From positions 62,001 to 126,000 of the forward strand of contig JAIXTW010000006.1 of assembly GCA_027483765.1 (NCBI GenBank): a stretch of DNA of 64,000 nucleotides, given 5' to 3'. The position numbers and the translations under genes were made by a program. Position 1 is the stretch's first letter, and every line of letters begins with the position of its first letter. The notes below the pieces were generated by a model. The model was given only the letters and a program-made list of their open reading frames with translations. It made no database searches and was not told the origin of the DNA. Positions 1 to 9,710 of the stretch are shown piece after piece. This DNA comes from Streptomycetaceae bacterium (GTDB lineage: Bacteria > Actinomycetota > Actinomycetes > Nanopelagicales > Nanopelagicaceae).

Positions 1-195
1 ACTGGATGCATCAAGCATCGCTTGCTTGATGTTCGCAGTGTTCTTCAAGGTTGGCTTCCAGATTATTTCGACTGGGGCAGCTAATCCTTGTGAAATCTTA
101 GACACAACTTCTTTAGATTGCACAGCAACTTTTTCTAACGTTTCTGGACCGTAAAGATCCTGACTACCTGTAAGAAACCAAATCTGCTTTGCCAT
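1..195 (-). CDS. araA: L-arabinose isomerase, N-terminal part (cut by window edge)
   Basis: Only the first 65 codons lie in the window; the gene runs off the left edge. The protein begins MAKQIWFLTGSQDLYGPETL, and the GSQ-LYGPETL block is the hallmark N-terminus of L-arabinose isomerase, which converts L-arabinose to L-ribulose in the cytoplasm. The ATG at 193-195 lies 43 bases after the stop of the ABC permease gene, so it is probably the last or a late gene of the transporter operon. With araB and araD nearby it completes the arabinose to xylulose-5-phosphate route. Family identity is secure from the signature; integrity of the rest cannot be judged. Confidence 0.9.
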   Translation of the reverse strand, partial: MAKQIWFLTGSQDLYGPETLEKVAVQSKEVVSKISQGLAAPVEIIWKPTLKNTANIKQAMLDASS

Positions 196-238
196 GTGAA
201 TCCTCTATCTGTGAGAAGTGAGTTATGCCAAGGTGGAA

Positions 239-1486
239 CTATTTGGTACGGCGCTTGCTCCAGACATCGAAAGCAACTGCAAGCAGAAGTACTAGACCCT
301 TAATGGTCATCTGGAAATCAATTCCGACAGAATTCAAGTTCATACCGTTTCCGAGAACACCTTGAATCATTCCGCCAACGATGGAACCAGTGACAGTTCC
401 AACACCACCTTGAACCGCAGCGCCACCAATAAATACAGATGAAATTGCGTCGAGTTCAAAGCCGTCGCCAGCCTTTGGCACAGCAGAGTTCATGCGTGCC
501 GAAATAAGAACACCGGAAAGCGCGGCAAGTGCGCCCATATTTACGAAGAGCCAGAAGTTCACGCGACGAACGTTGATTCCGGAGAGGACTGCTGCGTGAA
601 GGTTTCCACCAATCGCGTAGATATGGCGACCAAATGTCGTCTTCTTCATGATCATTGTGTACACAACTACTAGGAATGTAAGGAGAACTAGCGTCCATGG
701 AATTCCATTTGCGCGGCTCAGTTGGATACCAACGTAACCGACCATAACGGCCAAAATCGCATTCTTTACAAAGAACCATGTGCGAGGTTCAACGCTCTGC
801 TTGTACTTAATGCGTCCTCGGCGCATAGCAACTGATTGCCATAAGAGAGCCAAAACACCAAGTGCGGTGACGATCAGAGCAGCTGCGTTGTAATCTTCAA
901 TTCCAAGACTTACGCCCAGTGTATTTTCTTTATCAACGAACCCATTACCGATCGCGCGATAGTTATCTGGGAATGGTCCAATATTTGTATTTTGAAGAGT
1001 CATCAGTGCAAGGCCGCGGAACAAGAGCATGCCTGCGAGCGTCACGATAAATGCTGGAATACCGATGTAGGCAACCCAGAAGCCTTGCCACATACCAACT
1101 ATCCCGCCAACGATGATTGCGCCAAGGATTGCTGCCCACCAAGGAAGCGCTGGTAGCCAATCCCATCCATCTTGTTCTAGCGGACGCACGGCGAGGATTC
1201 CGGCAACAGCACCGATGAAGCAAGCGACTGACCCGACCGAAAGATCGATATGGCCAGCAATAATGATCATGACCATACCGATTGCAAGAACCAGGATGTA
1301 ACCGTTTTGCACTACGAGGTTTGACCAGTTATCCGGAGTGATGGATGCATGGTTAGGGGTTGTTATCGCAAAGTAAGCGACAAGCACCACGAGTGCGATA
1401 AAGATTGCATTCTGACGAAGGTCAACTCCATCAAGACGTTGACGGATCTTGCCATCGTTGCCGAACAGTTCTTTTACTTTAGACAT
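239..1486 (-). CDS. gguB: Sugar ABC transporter permease (GguB/XylH type)
   Basis: This 415-residue integral membrane protein has about ten hydrophobic segments and a loop motif (GHIDLSVGS near residue 79) typical of BPD_transp_2 permeases of the ribose/xylose/multiple-monosaccharide class. It would form the membrane channel for the adjacent ATPase and ChvE-like binding protein. Its start overlaps the end of the ATPase gene by 8 bases, indicating translational coupling. Context with araA, araB and araD argues for L-arabinose, perhaps with other aldoses, as cargo. Substrate is inferred from neighbours; family assignment is firm. Confidence 0.9.
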   Translation of the reverse strand: MSKVKELFGNDGKIRQRLDGVDLRQNAIFIALVVLVAYFAITTPNHASITPDNWSNLVVQNGYILVLAIGMVMIIIAGHIDLSVGSVACFIGAVAGILAVRPLEQDGWDWLPALPWWAAILGAIIVGGIVGMWQGFWVAYIGIPAFIVTLAGMLLFRGLALMTLQNTNIGPFPDNYRAIGNGFVDKENTLGVSLGIEDYNAAALIVTALGVLALLWQSVAMRRGRIKYKQSVEPRTWFFVKNAILAVMVGYVGIQLSRANGIPWTLVLLTFLVVVYTMIMKKTTFGRHIYAIGGNLHAAVLSGINVRRVNFWLFVNMGALAALSGVLISARMNSAVPKAGDGFELDAISSVFIGGAAVQGGVGTVTGSIVGGMIQGVLGNGMNLNSVGIDFQMTIKGLVLLLAVAFDVWSKRRTK

Positions 1487-3020
1487 TGCTTTCTTCCTTT
1501 GCCTTCGTCATATATTGCATGAGCAATTCTGGTGAGAAATCTTTCTTCGCTACTTCGCCGGTAATAACGCCCTCAGCGATCGCATAGATCCGGTCGCAAA
1601 TTCCAATAAGTTCTGGGAGTTCGCTAGAGATAACAAGAATAGCCTTTCCTTTTGCGGCTAACTCTTGAATGATTGTATAAATCTCATACTTCGCGCCCAC
1701 ATCGATTCCGCGTGTAGGTTCATCGAGAATCAAGATTTCTGGGTTGACGTTAATCCATTGGCTTAAAACCACCTTCTGTTGGTTTCCACCAGAGAGCTTG
1801 CCCACGATTGAGTTAGGCGAAGGGGCTTTGATATTCATCGAGTCGCGATATTGGCTTGCTACTCGGTACTCCTCGTTATCGCTGACAAGGCCTCGCTTAA
1901 CAAATTTTTCAAGTGAAGCCAGCGAAATATTGCGTTTGATGTCATCAATCAGATTGAGTCCAAAGCGCTTTCGATCCTCAGTTGAATATGCGATTCCTGA
2001 ATCGATTGCGGCTCGAACGTTCTTCACATTGGCAAGCTTTCCGTTGACGAAAACCTGTCCTGAAATTCGAGCTCCCCAGCTATGACCAAAGACGCTTCGA
2101 GCAAGTTCGGTGCGTCCTGCTCCCATAATGCCGGCTAGACCAACAATCTCACCTGCATTTACATGCAGGTTGGCGTTATCAACCACTACGCGGCTAATGT
2201 CATCTGGATGATGAACTTTCCAGTTTTCAATACGAAATACCTCGGCGCCAATCTTTGATTCATGTGATGGGTATCGATTATTCATCTCACGACCCACCAT
2301 TCCCTTAATGATGCGCTCTTGATCAAGTGCTACCCCGTGCATTTGCAGGGTTTCAATGACGTGACCATCTCGAATGATTGTGGTCTTGTCAGCAATCGAT
2401 GCAATTTCATTGAGCTTATGAGAAATGATGATGCAGGTTATGCCTTGGCTCTTAAATTGGCGAAGCAGATCGAGTAGATGTTCTGAATCTGCATCATTGA
2501 GCGCGGCGGTAGGTTCATCTAGAATAAGTAGCTTAACTTTCTTTGATACTGCCTTTGCAATTTCTACGAGTTGTTGCTTTCCAACACCGATTCTATTTAC
2601 AGGCGTGTTGGGATCTTCTTCAAGCCCGACCTTAGCCATGAGCTTCTGCGCTTCGAGGTTGGTCTTATTCCAGTCAATGAGACCTTTGCTCTTGATTTCA
2701 TTATTCAAAAAGATATTTTCAGCAATTGATAGATAGGGGCTAAGCGCAAGCTCTTGGTGAATGATGACAATTCCCAAATGTTCGCTATCTCGAATGTTCT
2801 TAAGGTTTAATTCCTGACCTTCAAAGATTATTGATCCTTCATAACTTCCATGAGGATAAATTCCTGAGAGGACTTTCATGAGCGTTGATTTGCCAGCGCC
2901 GTTTTCGCCACAAATTGCGTGAATCTCACCGCGTTCTACGCTGAGCGAAACATCAACAAGAGCCTTCACACCCGGAAAGGTTTTTGTAATTGATTGCATC
3001 TCCAAGATGTTCTCTGACAT
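1479..3020 (-). CDS. gguA: Sugar ABC transporter ATP-binding protein, two nucleotide-binding domains
   Basis: A 513-residue tandem ATPase of the XylG/RbsA/GguA class. The N-terminal domain shows Walker A (GENGAGKST near residue 39) and Walker B followed by the D-loop ([12 protein letters not shown]). Its signature motif is degenerate, VGKQQ instead of LSGGQ. The C-terminal domain has an intact signature (LSGGNQQK) and Walker B ([12 protein letters not shown]), but the Walker A position reads GIMGAGRTE. This asymmetry is normal for the class. It lies between the binding protein and the permease and energises sugar import. Length matches the family. Confidence 0.93.
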   Translation of the reverse strand: MSENILEMQSITKTFPGVKALVDVSLSVERGEIHAICGENGAGKSTLMKVLSGIYPHGSYEGSIIFEGQELNLKNIRDSEHLGIVIIHQELALSPYLSIAENIFLNNEIKSKGLIDWNKTNLEAQKLMAKVGLEEDPNTPVNRIGVGKQQLVEIAKAVSKKVKLLILDEPTAALNDADSEHLLDLLRQFKSQGITCIIISHKLNEIASIADKTTIIRDGHVIETLQMHGVALDQERIIKGMVGREMNNRYPSHESKIGAEVFRIENWKVHHPDDISRVVVDNANLHVNAGEIVGLAGIMGAGRTELARSVFGHSWGARISGQVFVNGKLANVKNVRAAIDSGIAYSTEDRKRFGLNLIDDIKRNISLASLEKFVKRGLVSDNEEYRVASQYRDSMNIKAPSPNSIVGKLSGGNQQKVVLSQWINVNPEILILDEPTRGIDVGAKYEIYTIIQELAAKGKAILVISSELPELIGICDRIYAIAEGVITGEVAKKDFSPELLMQYMTKAKEESNV

Positions 3021-3087
3021 GGCCCCTGTGCTCTCTAATCGACTTACTTCATATTAACTAAGTAGTAAAAATTTTGCCACCAAGAAT

Positions 3088-3133
3088 GATAGTCCGGTTG
3101 GCCAGGTGTAAAGAATTGGCCAACCGGACTATC
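3088..3133 (-). terminator. 17-bp perfect stem-loop between binding-protein and ATPase genes
   Basis: The arms 3088-3104 and 3117-3133 are perfect reverse complements of 17 bases with a 12-base spacer, starting just after the binding-protein stop codon. There is no clear U-tract in the minus direction. It therefore fits an intercistronic stabilising or partial-termination hairpin that raises binding-protein mRNA over the transporter genes, as seen in other binding-protein-dependent operons. The structure is directly visible; the function is inferred. Confidence 0.75.
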
Positions 3134-3140
3134 TACCTAA

Positions 3141-4238
3141 TTACTTGAGATCAGATGTCTTGATGTATCCGGAATCAATTAGGACTTTCTTGTAGTTCTT
3201 TGTTGTAACGATGTAAGGAGTAAGGAGGTATGAAGGAACAACCTTTACCTTGTTGTTGTATGTCTTTGTATCGTTAACTGTAACCTTCTTGCCATCGAGA
3301 ATTGCTGTTGCCATTGAAACTGCAACCTTTGCAAGCTCACGAGTGTCCTTGAAGATTGTTGAGTACTGCTCGCCAGCGATCATTGACTTAACAGAAAGAA
3401 CTTCTGCATCTTGTCCTGTGATGATTGGGAGGTTCTTCTTTGTGTAACCAGCGTCAGTTAGAGCTGCGATGATTCCGCGGCTTAGACCGTCGTATGGTGA
3501 AAGTACTCCGTTGACCTTAGCGTCTGCGTAGCTACCAACGAGGATATCTTCCATACGCTTCTGTGCAACTGCACCATCCCAGCGAAGTGTTGCAACCTTG
3601 TTGAATGCAGTCTGCTTAGACTTAACAACGATTACCTTTGACTTGATGAGTGGGTTAAGTACTGACATTGCTCCGTTGAAGAAGAATGTTGCGTTGTTGT
3701 CGTCAGCTGATCCAGCGAACAATTCAACGTTGAATGGACCCTTAGCCTTTGGACCATCAGCCTTCTTGCTTGTCTCTGACTTGTAAACGCCAAGACCTAC
3801 GAGAAGTGATGTTGCCTGCTGTACGCCAACCTTGAAGTTATCGAATGTTGCGTAGTAATCAACGTTTGGGCTGCCATTGATGAGGCGGTCGTAAGCAATT
3901 ACAGGAGCGCCCTTCTCTTTAGCCTTTGCAAGAACGTCAGTGAGCTGAGTTCCATCGATTGCTGCAATGATAAGAGCCTTTGCGCCCTTAGTAAGCATGC
4001 CCTCGAGCTGTGTTACCTGTGTTGGGATGTCATCTTCTGCGTACTGAAGATCAACTGTGTAGCCGCCCTTTTCAAGAGCTGCCTTGATGCTGTTTCCATC
4101 TGAGATCCAGCGTGTTGATGACTGTGTTGGCATTGAAACTCCTACGAGTCCCTTTGCTGCTTGTGCTGGTGTTGCGAGAACTAGACCTGATACCAACATT
4201 GCTGATACAGCAATGAGGCTAGATACTTTCTTGAACAA
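3141..4238 (-). CDS. chvE: ChvE-type periplasmic-binding-family sugar-binding lipoprotein or secreted protein
   Basis: The protein starts with a positively charged, hydrophobic signal segment ending PAQAAK and continues [19 protein letters not shown], typical of ChvE/multiple-monosaccharide binding proteins. I place the start at a TTG (4236-4238), preceded by AAAGGA at good spacing, because the upstream ATG at 4293-4295 would add a charged segment before the signal peptide. The product is about 365 residues, the usual length. It would capture extracellular L-arabinose or related sugars for GguAB. The predicted LacI-type operator lies about 100 bases upstream. No lipobox cysteine is seen, so surface anchoring is unclear. 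Confidence 0.88.
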   Translation of the reverse strand: MFKKVSSLIAVSAMLVSGLVLATPAQAAKGLVGVSMPTQSSTRWISDGNSIKAALEKGGYTVDLQYAEDDIPTQVTQLEGMLTKGAKALIIAAIDGTQLTDVLAKAKEKGAPVIAYDRLINGSPNVDYYATFDNFKVGVQQATSLLVGLGVYKSETSKKADGPKAKGPFNVELFAGSADDNNATFFFNGAMSVLNPLIKSKVIVVKSKQTAFNKVATLRWDGAVAQKRMEDILVGSYADAKVNGVLSPYDGLSRGIIAALTDAGYTKKNLPIITGQDAEVLSVKSMIAGEQYSTIFKDTRELAKVAVSMATAILDGKKVTVNDTKTYNNKVKVVPSYLLTPYIVTTKNYKKVLIDSGYIKTSDLK

Positions 4239-4334
4239 TTGTGTTCCTTTCCTAGCGTTAGTGGACTGGTATTTCTCACACCGAACTTCGTCCATGATTC
4301 AGTGAAAAATGAAAGGTAAATGAACCCCGATTAG

Positions 4335-4346
4335 GTGAGCGCTCAC
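4335..4346. promoter_or_regulatory. Predicted LacI-family operator upstream of chvE operon
   Basis: GTGAGCGCTCAC is a perfect 12-base palindrome with the central CG typical of LacI-family sites. It lies between araD and the chvE start. On the minus strand it is followed directly by CCTAAT, a possible -10 element. The 13-base sequence ATGTGAGCGCTCA recurs in the same orientation upstream of the regulator operon at 8529-8541. Confidence 0.75.
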
Positions 4347-4376
4347 ATTTCTAAGGCTGAAACTATCAACTTTTCG

Positions 4377-5054
4377 CTATTTTCCATAGATGGTTTGGTA
4401 ACGATTAAATAAAGATTCAACGGCCGCCTGCGGGATCTCGATGGGAGTCCCGAGCTGGGTCGCAATAAAGGCGCTTTTGGCGTTGTCCTCGCACATAACG
4501 GCCGCTTTTACCGCTGCCTTGGCATCGGGCCCGATCGTGAATACCCCATGATTTTGCATCAAAACGGCGGGCGAACGATGGCCTTTGAGGGTCTGCACAA
4601 TTCCACGACCAATGGAGTCATCCCCGATGATCGCAAAAGGACCGACCGGAATCGGCCCACCGAATTCATCGGCAATTGCGGTGAGGATGCATGGAATCTC
4701 TTTACCAACGGCGGCCCACGCACATGCATAGTTGCTATGCGTATGAACGACACCATTTACCTCTGGCATGTTCTTATATACATATGCATGCGCTGCAGTA
4801 TCACTGGATGGTGAAAGTTCGCCTTGCACCAAATTTCCATCTAGATCGCAGATGACCATCGATTCAGCAGTTAGCTCGTCGTAGCGAACACCTGATGGTT
4901 TGATTGCGAAGAGATCTGGTGATCCATCATCAAATTTCATTCGCTGTGAAACGTTTCCACTAGTCCACACGACAAGCTCATATCGCACTAGCTCCTGGTG
5001 CAGATCGACAAGTAGTTTCTGTGTCTTGGCAATCAACTTCTCTTTTTTGCTCAT
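4377..5054 (-). CDS. araD: L-ribulose-5-phosphate 4-epimerase
   Basis: A 225-residue class II aldolase/adducin-fold enzyme. Visible motifs are the substrate phosphate loop (WTSGNVSQR), the zinc-binding HTHSNYA (two metal histidines) and LMQNHGVFTIG with the third histidine region. It interconverts L-ribulose-5-phosphate and D-xylulose-5-phosphate, feeding the pentose phosphate pathway. It starts 3 bases after the araB stop, so the two are co-transcribed. L-fuculose aldolase is the main alternative within the fold, but the araB neighbour makes the epimerase assignment strong. Confidence 0.93.
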   Translation of the reverse strand: MSKKEKLIAKTQKLLVDLHQELVRYELVVWTSGNVSQRMKFDDGSPDLFAIKPSGVRYDELTAESMVICDLDGNLVQGELSPSSDTAAHAYVYKNMPEVNGVVHTHSNYACAWAAVGKEIPCILTAIADEFGGPIPVGPFAIIGDDSIGRGIVQTLKGHRSPAVLMQNHGVFTIGPDAKAAVKAAVMCEDNAKSAFIATQLGTPIEIPQAAVESLFNRYQTIYGK

Positions 5055-5057
5055 CGC

Positions 5058-6707
5058 TTATCCCTCTCGCTTCATCTGCTTGAGACGTTTCATTACATTG
5101 TTGGCGCCACGACCGAAGTAGTCATGCAACTCTAGATATTCGCGGTAAAGCGCATCGTACTGCTGTGATCTCTCCTCGTTTGGAAGATAGACATGCTTAT
5201 TTACCCGGCCCATAACATCTGCTGCTTGGTTCACATTTGCATAAAGTCCGGCCGCCACTGCTGCGTGGATTGCCGAACCAAGTGCGGGTCCTTGATCTGT
5301 ATCAATCGTTGAAATTGGAAGTCGTGTGACATCTGAGTACAACTGCATCAAGAAGGTATTCTTTAAGAGCCCGCCAGCGACAATAAATTCCTTGACCGGA
5401 ACGCCAGATTTAGCAAAAGTATCAACAATGACGCGAGTGCCATATGCAGTTGCCTCAAGCAGCGCGCGATAAATCTGCTCGGCAGTAGTTGTTAAAGTCG
5501 TTCCCAAGACCACGCCACTGAGCTCGTGATCAACCAATACTGAGCGGTTTCCACTCTGCCAATCAAGTGCAACCAAGCCATGCGCACCAATTGCCTCATC
5601 GGCGGCAATATCTGTGAGGTGCTGATGAATTGATTTATCTTTTGCCTTCGCCTCATCAAAATAGCGTGCTGGAACTTGGTTATCTACATACCAAGCAAAG
5701 ATGTCACCAACTCCGGATTGTCCGGCTTCGTATCCATAAAGTCCGCTGACGATTCCGCCATCGACAACACCACACATACCTGGCACTTCGGTAATGACAT
5801 CGTGATTCATGACGTGGCATGTTGATGTTCCCATGATGGCAACCATCTGACCTGGCTCAGTTGCTTTCGCAGCTGGCGCTGTTACATGTGCATCGACATT
5901 TCCCACAGCGACTGCGATTCCTGCGCTGAGTCCTGTCCATTGCGCTGCCTGCGCGGTAAGTGGACCTGCATTGTCGCCCAACTGACCAATGGTGTGAGCA
6001 ATCTTCTCTTCTGCAAAATTTTCAAATGCTGGATTCAGCGCTTTAAAGTATTCACGTGATGGGTACTGTCCATCTTGTAAATTACCTTTATATCCAGCTG
6101 TACATGCGTTGCGAACATAAGTTCCACACAACTGCCAAATAATCCAATCGGCAGCTTCTACAAATTTATACATGCGATTGTAGATTTCAGGAGCTTCTTC
6201 AAGAAGTTGAAGACCCTTTGCGAGTTCCCACTCAGATGAGATTTGACCACCATAACGCGGCAACCATTTCTCTTTACGTTCTCGAGCAAGTTGGTTGATG
6301 CGATCTGCGTAAGGTTGCGCAGCATGGTGCTTCCACAACTTCACATAGGCATGGGGATTGTTCTTAAATTCAGGTACTTGGCAGAGCGGGGTTCCATCTT
6401 CAAGAACTGGAATCATTGTGCAAGCGGTGAAATCTGTTGCGATACCAACTACATCTGCTGGATTTACACCCGATACTCGGAGCGCTTCGGGAACCGCATT
6501 ACGCAATACATCAACATAATCTTGCGGATCTTGCAGAGCCCAATCAGGTCCTAGTGCTGCCCCGCTCGCATTCAGGATGCGATCCATGACAGCGTTGGGG
6601 TACTCAAAGACTGCCGAACCCATTTCGTGACCATCGGAAGCACGCACAATCAGCGCACGGCCAGAAAGTGTTCCGTAATCGACTCCGATTACATATTTGT
6701 CGGTCAT
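5058..6707 (-). CDS. araB: L-ribulokinase
   Basis: A 549-residue FGGY-family kinase with the AraB-specific N-terminal motif DYGTLSGRA, the TDFTACTMIPV segment, and the C-terminal glycine-rich VAGGLLKN nucleotide-binding motif. It phosphorylates L-ribulose (from AraA) to L-ribulose-5-phosphate (to AraD). The start codon overlaps the stop of the LacI-type regulator gene (ATGA), showing tight coupling of regulator and enzyme synthesis. Length fits AraB. Confidence 0.95.
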   Translation of the reverse strand: MTDKYVIGVDYGTLSGRALIVRASDGHEMGSAVFEYPNAVMDRILNASGAALGPDWALQDPQDYVDVLRNAVPEALRVSGVNPADVVGIATDFTACTMIPVLEDGTPLCQVPEFKNNPHAYVKLWKHHAAQPYADRINQLARERKEKWLPRYGGQISSEWELAKGLQLLEEAPEIYNRMYKFVEAADWIIWQLCGTYVRNACTAGYKGNLQDGQYPSREYFKALNPAFENFAEEKIAHTIGQLGDNAGPLTAQAAQWTGLSAGIAVAVGNVDAHVTAPAAKATEPGQMVAIMGTSTCHVMNHDVITEVPGMCGVVDGGIVSGLYGYEAGQSGVGDIFAWYVDNQVPARYFDEAKAKDKSIHQHLTDIAADEAIGAHGLVALDWQSGNRSVLVDHELSGVVLGTTLTTTAEQIYRALLEATAYGTRVIVDTFAKSGVPVKEFIVAGGLLKNTFLMQLYSDVTRLPISTIDTDQGPALGSAIHAAVAAGLYANVNQAADVMGRVNKHVYLPNEERSQQYDALYREYLELHDYFGRGANNVMKRLKQMKREG

Positions 6708-7723
6708 TTCTTCCTCTTTCCGGATTGGGCGGCTACTGTGGAATTTCTTATTACTAACTCTGGCTTTAACATTACCGCTTCCTTTGAATTACCCTGGCGT
6801 AATTGCATGATCATCTTTTCAATGGCGGCATTTCCAAGCGCATCAAAATTTGGCTTAATTGTCGTTAACGATGGAATTACAAAATTAGATTCGGGGATAT
6901 TGTCATAACCAACAATGCTGATCTGCTCCGGAACGCTAATTCCTTGCTCGTGCAAAACTTTTATCAGCCCTATGGCTGAATGGTCATTGGCAGTAAAAAT
7001 CGCCGTGGGTAATTTTTTTAGCCCAGCAATTTCTTTTCCGGCCAGATACCCTGACTCAATAGACCAGGTTCCAGCAAAAACCTTTGGAACCAAGTCTGCG
7101 CTTTTCATGGTCTGTTCATACCCGGCTCGTCGCATTTGAGCTTCGTATGCATTTTCTGGACCTGCCACATGAACTATCTCGGTATGCCCTAAATCAATTA
7201 AATGTTGTGTGGCCAGGATTGCTCCCATCAAATTATCCATATTTACAACATTGAATTTCTGAGACGGTTCTGACCCAATCAAGACAATTGTTATTCCCAG
7301 TAAATATCGCTCAATCTCTTTCACAATATCTTTATGCAATGCAATTGTGATGACTCCATCGACATCGAGGTTTCGCAGTTGTTCAATTCCTTCACGCCAA
7401 GAATCTCTTGATTTGGTGACGACAGATATTGAGATAACCGAATAACCTTCCTTTCGAGCAACATCTTGCATTGCATTTAACATGGAAGATGGACCAAATA
7501 GTTCAGATTCAGCAATGAGAACACCGATCATTCGACTCTTTGAGGTAACTAATTGGCGGGCTGCTTGATTTGGACGGTAAGAAAGCTCGGCAATTGCCAT
7601 CTCGACCTTTTCACGAGTCGCAGGTTTCAAGCTCGAATGATTATTTAGCACCCGGGAGACCGTCTGATGAGATACACCCGCTAGTTTTGCTACATCGTAG
7701 ATATTGGCTTTCTTTGGCATCAA
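6704..7723 (-). CDS. LacI-family transcriptional regulator of the arabinose genes
   Basis: A 339-residue protein with an N-terminal LacI helix-turn-helix and hinge (IYDVAKLAGVSHQTVSRVLN, residues about 8-27), then a periplasmic-binding-like effector domain. Embedded upstream of araB and coupled to it, it is the obvious regulator of the arabinose genes, functionally AraR-like although of LacI rather than GntR-hybrid type. Its likely target is the TGAGCGCTCA palindrome found at 4336-4345 and 8529-8538. Its first codons overlap the end of the preceding 140-residue gene. The inducer is inferred to be L-arabinose or a phosphorylated intermediate. Confidence 0.88.
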   Translation of the reverse strand: MMPKKANIYDVAKLAGVSHQTVSRVLNNHSSLKPATREKVEMAIAELSYRPNQAARQLVTSKSRMIGVLIAESELFGPSSMLNAMQDVARKEGYSVISISVVTKSRDSWREGIEQLRNLDVDGVITIALHKDIVKEIERYLLGITIVLIGSEPSQKFNVVNMDNLMGAILATQHLIDLGHTEIVHVAGPENAYEAQMRRAGYEQTMKSADLVPKVFAGTWSIESGYLAGKEIAGLKKLPTAIFTANDHSAIGLIKVLHEQGISVPEQISIVGYDNIPESNFVIPSLTTIKPNFDALGNAAIEKMIMQLRQGNSKEAVMLKPELVIRNSTVAAQSGKRKK

Positions 7724-8142
7724 GCCACAATCTTTCGCAGATTGCTAATACGGGTCATTAGCTCGCCCTGAATTGGCTCTGGGTTATCGGTAAGGATTCG
7801 AAACTTGATTGATAGATTTGCGCTCTTTTTTCCGTGAACTCTTCCGGTAAATTCACCGAATTCATCAGCAAGGAGAGAAATCTCCCGTCCTCCATCATAT
7901 GCAATACATATGGCCTGGGATGTCGCACCATTTGCCGAAATATATGAAACTTTCCCGCTTGATTTAGATTCGAGTGAAAGAACCTGATAAAACCACTCGG
8001 AAATCTTGGCGGGCTCGCTCAGGTATGAAAAGAGTTCATCTCGGCTTAGTGAAGATTGGATCTCGTCCTTGATTTCAAGAAGTTCAAAACCTTCTGGAAT
8101 CTCTACATGTTCTTGGAATCCAACAAAATTAATTTTTGCCAC
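7720..8142 (-). CDS. Uncharacterised 140-residue protein, possibly SRPBCC/START-like
   Basis: I do not firmly recognise the family. The chain has an N-terminal beta-rich stretch, a helical block (LSRDELFSYLSEPAKISEWF) resembling the ligand-cavity helices of SRPBCC/polyketide-cyclase proteins, and alternating beta strands to the end. There is no signal peptide or membrane helix. It overlaps the LacI regulator start by 4 bases and follows a small membrane protein, so it is co-expressed with the arabinose regulon. A role in sugar binding or stress is not supported by any motif. Confidence 0.7.
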   Translation of the reverse strand: MAKINFVGFQEHVEIPEGFELLEIKDEIQSSLSRDELFSYLSEPAKISEWFYQVLSLESKSSGKVSYISANGATSQAICIAYDGGREISLLADEFGEFTGRVHGKKSANLSIKFRILTDNPEPIQGELMTRISNLRKIVA

Positions 8143-8150
8143 TTATCGCA

Positions 8151-8504
8151 TCAATTCTTCAAGTAGGTAAAAGCTCCTACTGCTACAGCAAGGGAAAGGA
8201 TGGAGTGAGCCAGCATGAAAGTGAGGTCGACTGATTTAAAAAAATCAGAGTTGAGAATTGGGATGATCCATACGAGGCAAAAAATCGCGGTGAAAATCCC
8301 GAGTAAAGATTGAGCACTCAAAGCTTTTTTGCCCACGAATCCACCGGCGATGAGTACAAGTGCGCTCATCAATACTGAATACCTAGCGTCTCGAGCTGAG
8401 AATGTTTCGAAGGCAATAACGACAGCAAGCACCATTCCAAAAACACTTGTGCGTGCGGCAGAATCAAAGCGGCCTAGAAGACTCCACGCGTTGGAATTGT
8501 TCAC
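8151..8504 (-). CDS. Small four-helix membrane protein, first gene of regulator operon
   Basis: About 117 residues with four hydrophobic segments (starting near FGMVLAVVIAF, YSVLMSALVLIAGG, LLGIFTAIFCLVWIIP and MLAHSILSLAVAVGAF). I choose GTG at 8502-8504 because GGAGAG precedes it at good spacing; a TTG at 8514-8516 is an alternative adding four residues. No known domain is recognised. It heads the operon containing the LacI regulator, araB and araD and lies directly downstream of the predicted operator, so its expression should follow sugar availability. Confidence 0.72.
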   Translation of the reverse strand: MNNSNAWSLLGRFDSAARTSVFGMVLAVVIAFETFSARDARYSVLMSALVLIAGGFVGKKALSAQSLLGIFTAIFCLVWIIPILNSDFFKSVDLTFMLAHSILSLAVAVGAFTYLKN

Positions 8505-8528
8505 CGTACTCTCCAAACTGCCTCAATA

Positions 8529-8538
8529 TGAGCGCTCA
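8529..8538. promoter_or_regulatory. Predicted LacI-family operator and promoter upstream of regulator operon
   Basis: TGAGCGCTCA, identical to the core at 4336-4345, sits in the 76-base gap between the cfa stop and the GTG start of the small membrane protein gene. On the minus strand it lies in the spacer between TGTGTT and CATATT, which are 17 bases apart and could be -35 and -10 elements. That placement would give simple repression. Confidence 0.72.
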
Positions 8539-8580
8539 CATGAGAGTAACACAGCCAGGTTTTCTTGGAAAGGGTGAGAA

Positions 8581-9690
8581 TTATCGAACAGGAATGTACG
8601 GACCGAGCGAACCGTTTTTACGAAATACATATTGATTGAGTTGCAGATTACGCGCTCTGAAGCCTGCCGCTGAAGCCAGGAGGTAGTAATTCCACATTCG
8701 CTTAAATCGTAAGTCGTACTGAGGAATCTCGCTCCATTTGGCATTCACATTCTTAAACCAATGCATCAAGGTTGTGTCGTAATCCAACCCGAAGTTATGG
8801 ACATCTTCTAGAACAAAAAGCTTCTCTGCCGCAGAAGTAATTTGCCCAGGCGATGGGATAACTCCTCCCGGGAAGATATACCGATTGAAGAAGGGGTCAG
8901 TATCAACTTGTGCTCGGGAGCTAGAAATAAGATGGTGCAACATAATCCCGTCATCGCCAAGTAATTCATCGCACTTTTCAAAGAACTCTCTGAAGTTCTT
9001 CGGTCCCACGTGTTCCATCATGCCTACCGAGACTATTCGGTCGAAACGCCCCGTGAGATCTCGATAATCTTTCTGCACAAAATTTATATCCAAACCAGCT
9101 GATTTCTCCTTCGCAAGAATAATCTGCTGATCTGCCGGTGAAATTCCAGTTGCAATGACACCATAATTTTTCACCGCATGGCGCAAGAGCCCGCCCCAGC
9201 CGCTTCCTATATCAAGCAGGGTCATTCCTTTTTCAAGCTTTAATTTTCTGCAAATGAGATCAAACTTTGCAATCTGTGCTTCATCTAGCGTCTTTGCACT
9301 CTGCCAATAACCACAGCTATATGCCATTTCACTATCCAACATTCGAGTGTATAAATCATTTCCGATGTTGTAGTGATGCTTTGCATTCTTTGCAGCCTTA
9401 GATTTAGTCTGCATATTTACCAATTTTGATTTGAGCGTACTTGCAATAAGTGGGATTGATGGCTTCAGAAAGGATGTCGCATCTACTGTCAGCAATCTCG
9501 TGAGCATCTCATCGACAGCCTGACACTCCCACCAACCATCCATGTAAGCCTCACCGAGGCCAAGTTGGTGCTGAGAGGCAACGCGATCCCAAAGTTTTTC
9601 GTTTTTGACATGGATGCTCCACGGCTCATGGGAGTTAATTGGTACGCCAGCCTTTTCAAGGATTGAAAGGCATAGTTCTTTACTACTCAT
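8581..9690 (-). CDS. cfa: Cyclopropane-fatty-acyl-phospholipid synthase family methyltransferase
   Basis: A 369-residue class I methyltransferase. The S-adenosylmethionine motif LLDIGSGWGGL is near residue 160. The upstream block AKHHYNIGNDLY and the following Y-CGYW segment are diagnostic of the CFA synthase/mycolic acid cyclopropane synthase family. It would methylenate unsaturated acyl chains of membrane phospholipids. It is the last gene before the arabinose cluster and points the same way, but the operator in the intervening gap suggests an independent unit. Length is close to E. coli Cfa. Confidence 0.92.
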   Translation of the reverse strand: MSSKELCLSILEKAGVPINSHEPWSIHVKNEKLWDRVASQHQLGLGEAYMDGWWECQAVDEMLTRLLTVDATSFLKPSIPLIASTLKSKLVNMQTKSKAAKNAKHHYNIGNDLYTRMLDSEMAYSCGYWQSAKTLDEAQIAKFDLICRKLKLEKGMTLLDIGSGWGGLLRHAVKNYGVIATGISPADQQIILAKEKSAGLDINFVQKDYRDLTGRFDRIVSVGMMEHVGPKNFREFFEKCDELLGDDGIMLHHLISSSRAQVDTDPFFNRYIFPGGVIPSPGQITSAAEKLFVLEDVHNFGLDYDTTLMHWFKNVNAKWSEIPQYDLRFKRMWNYYLLASAAGFRARNLQLNQYVFRKNGSLGPYIPVR

Positions 9691-9710
9691 TCATAAAGCC
9701 AATGAGTAAA

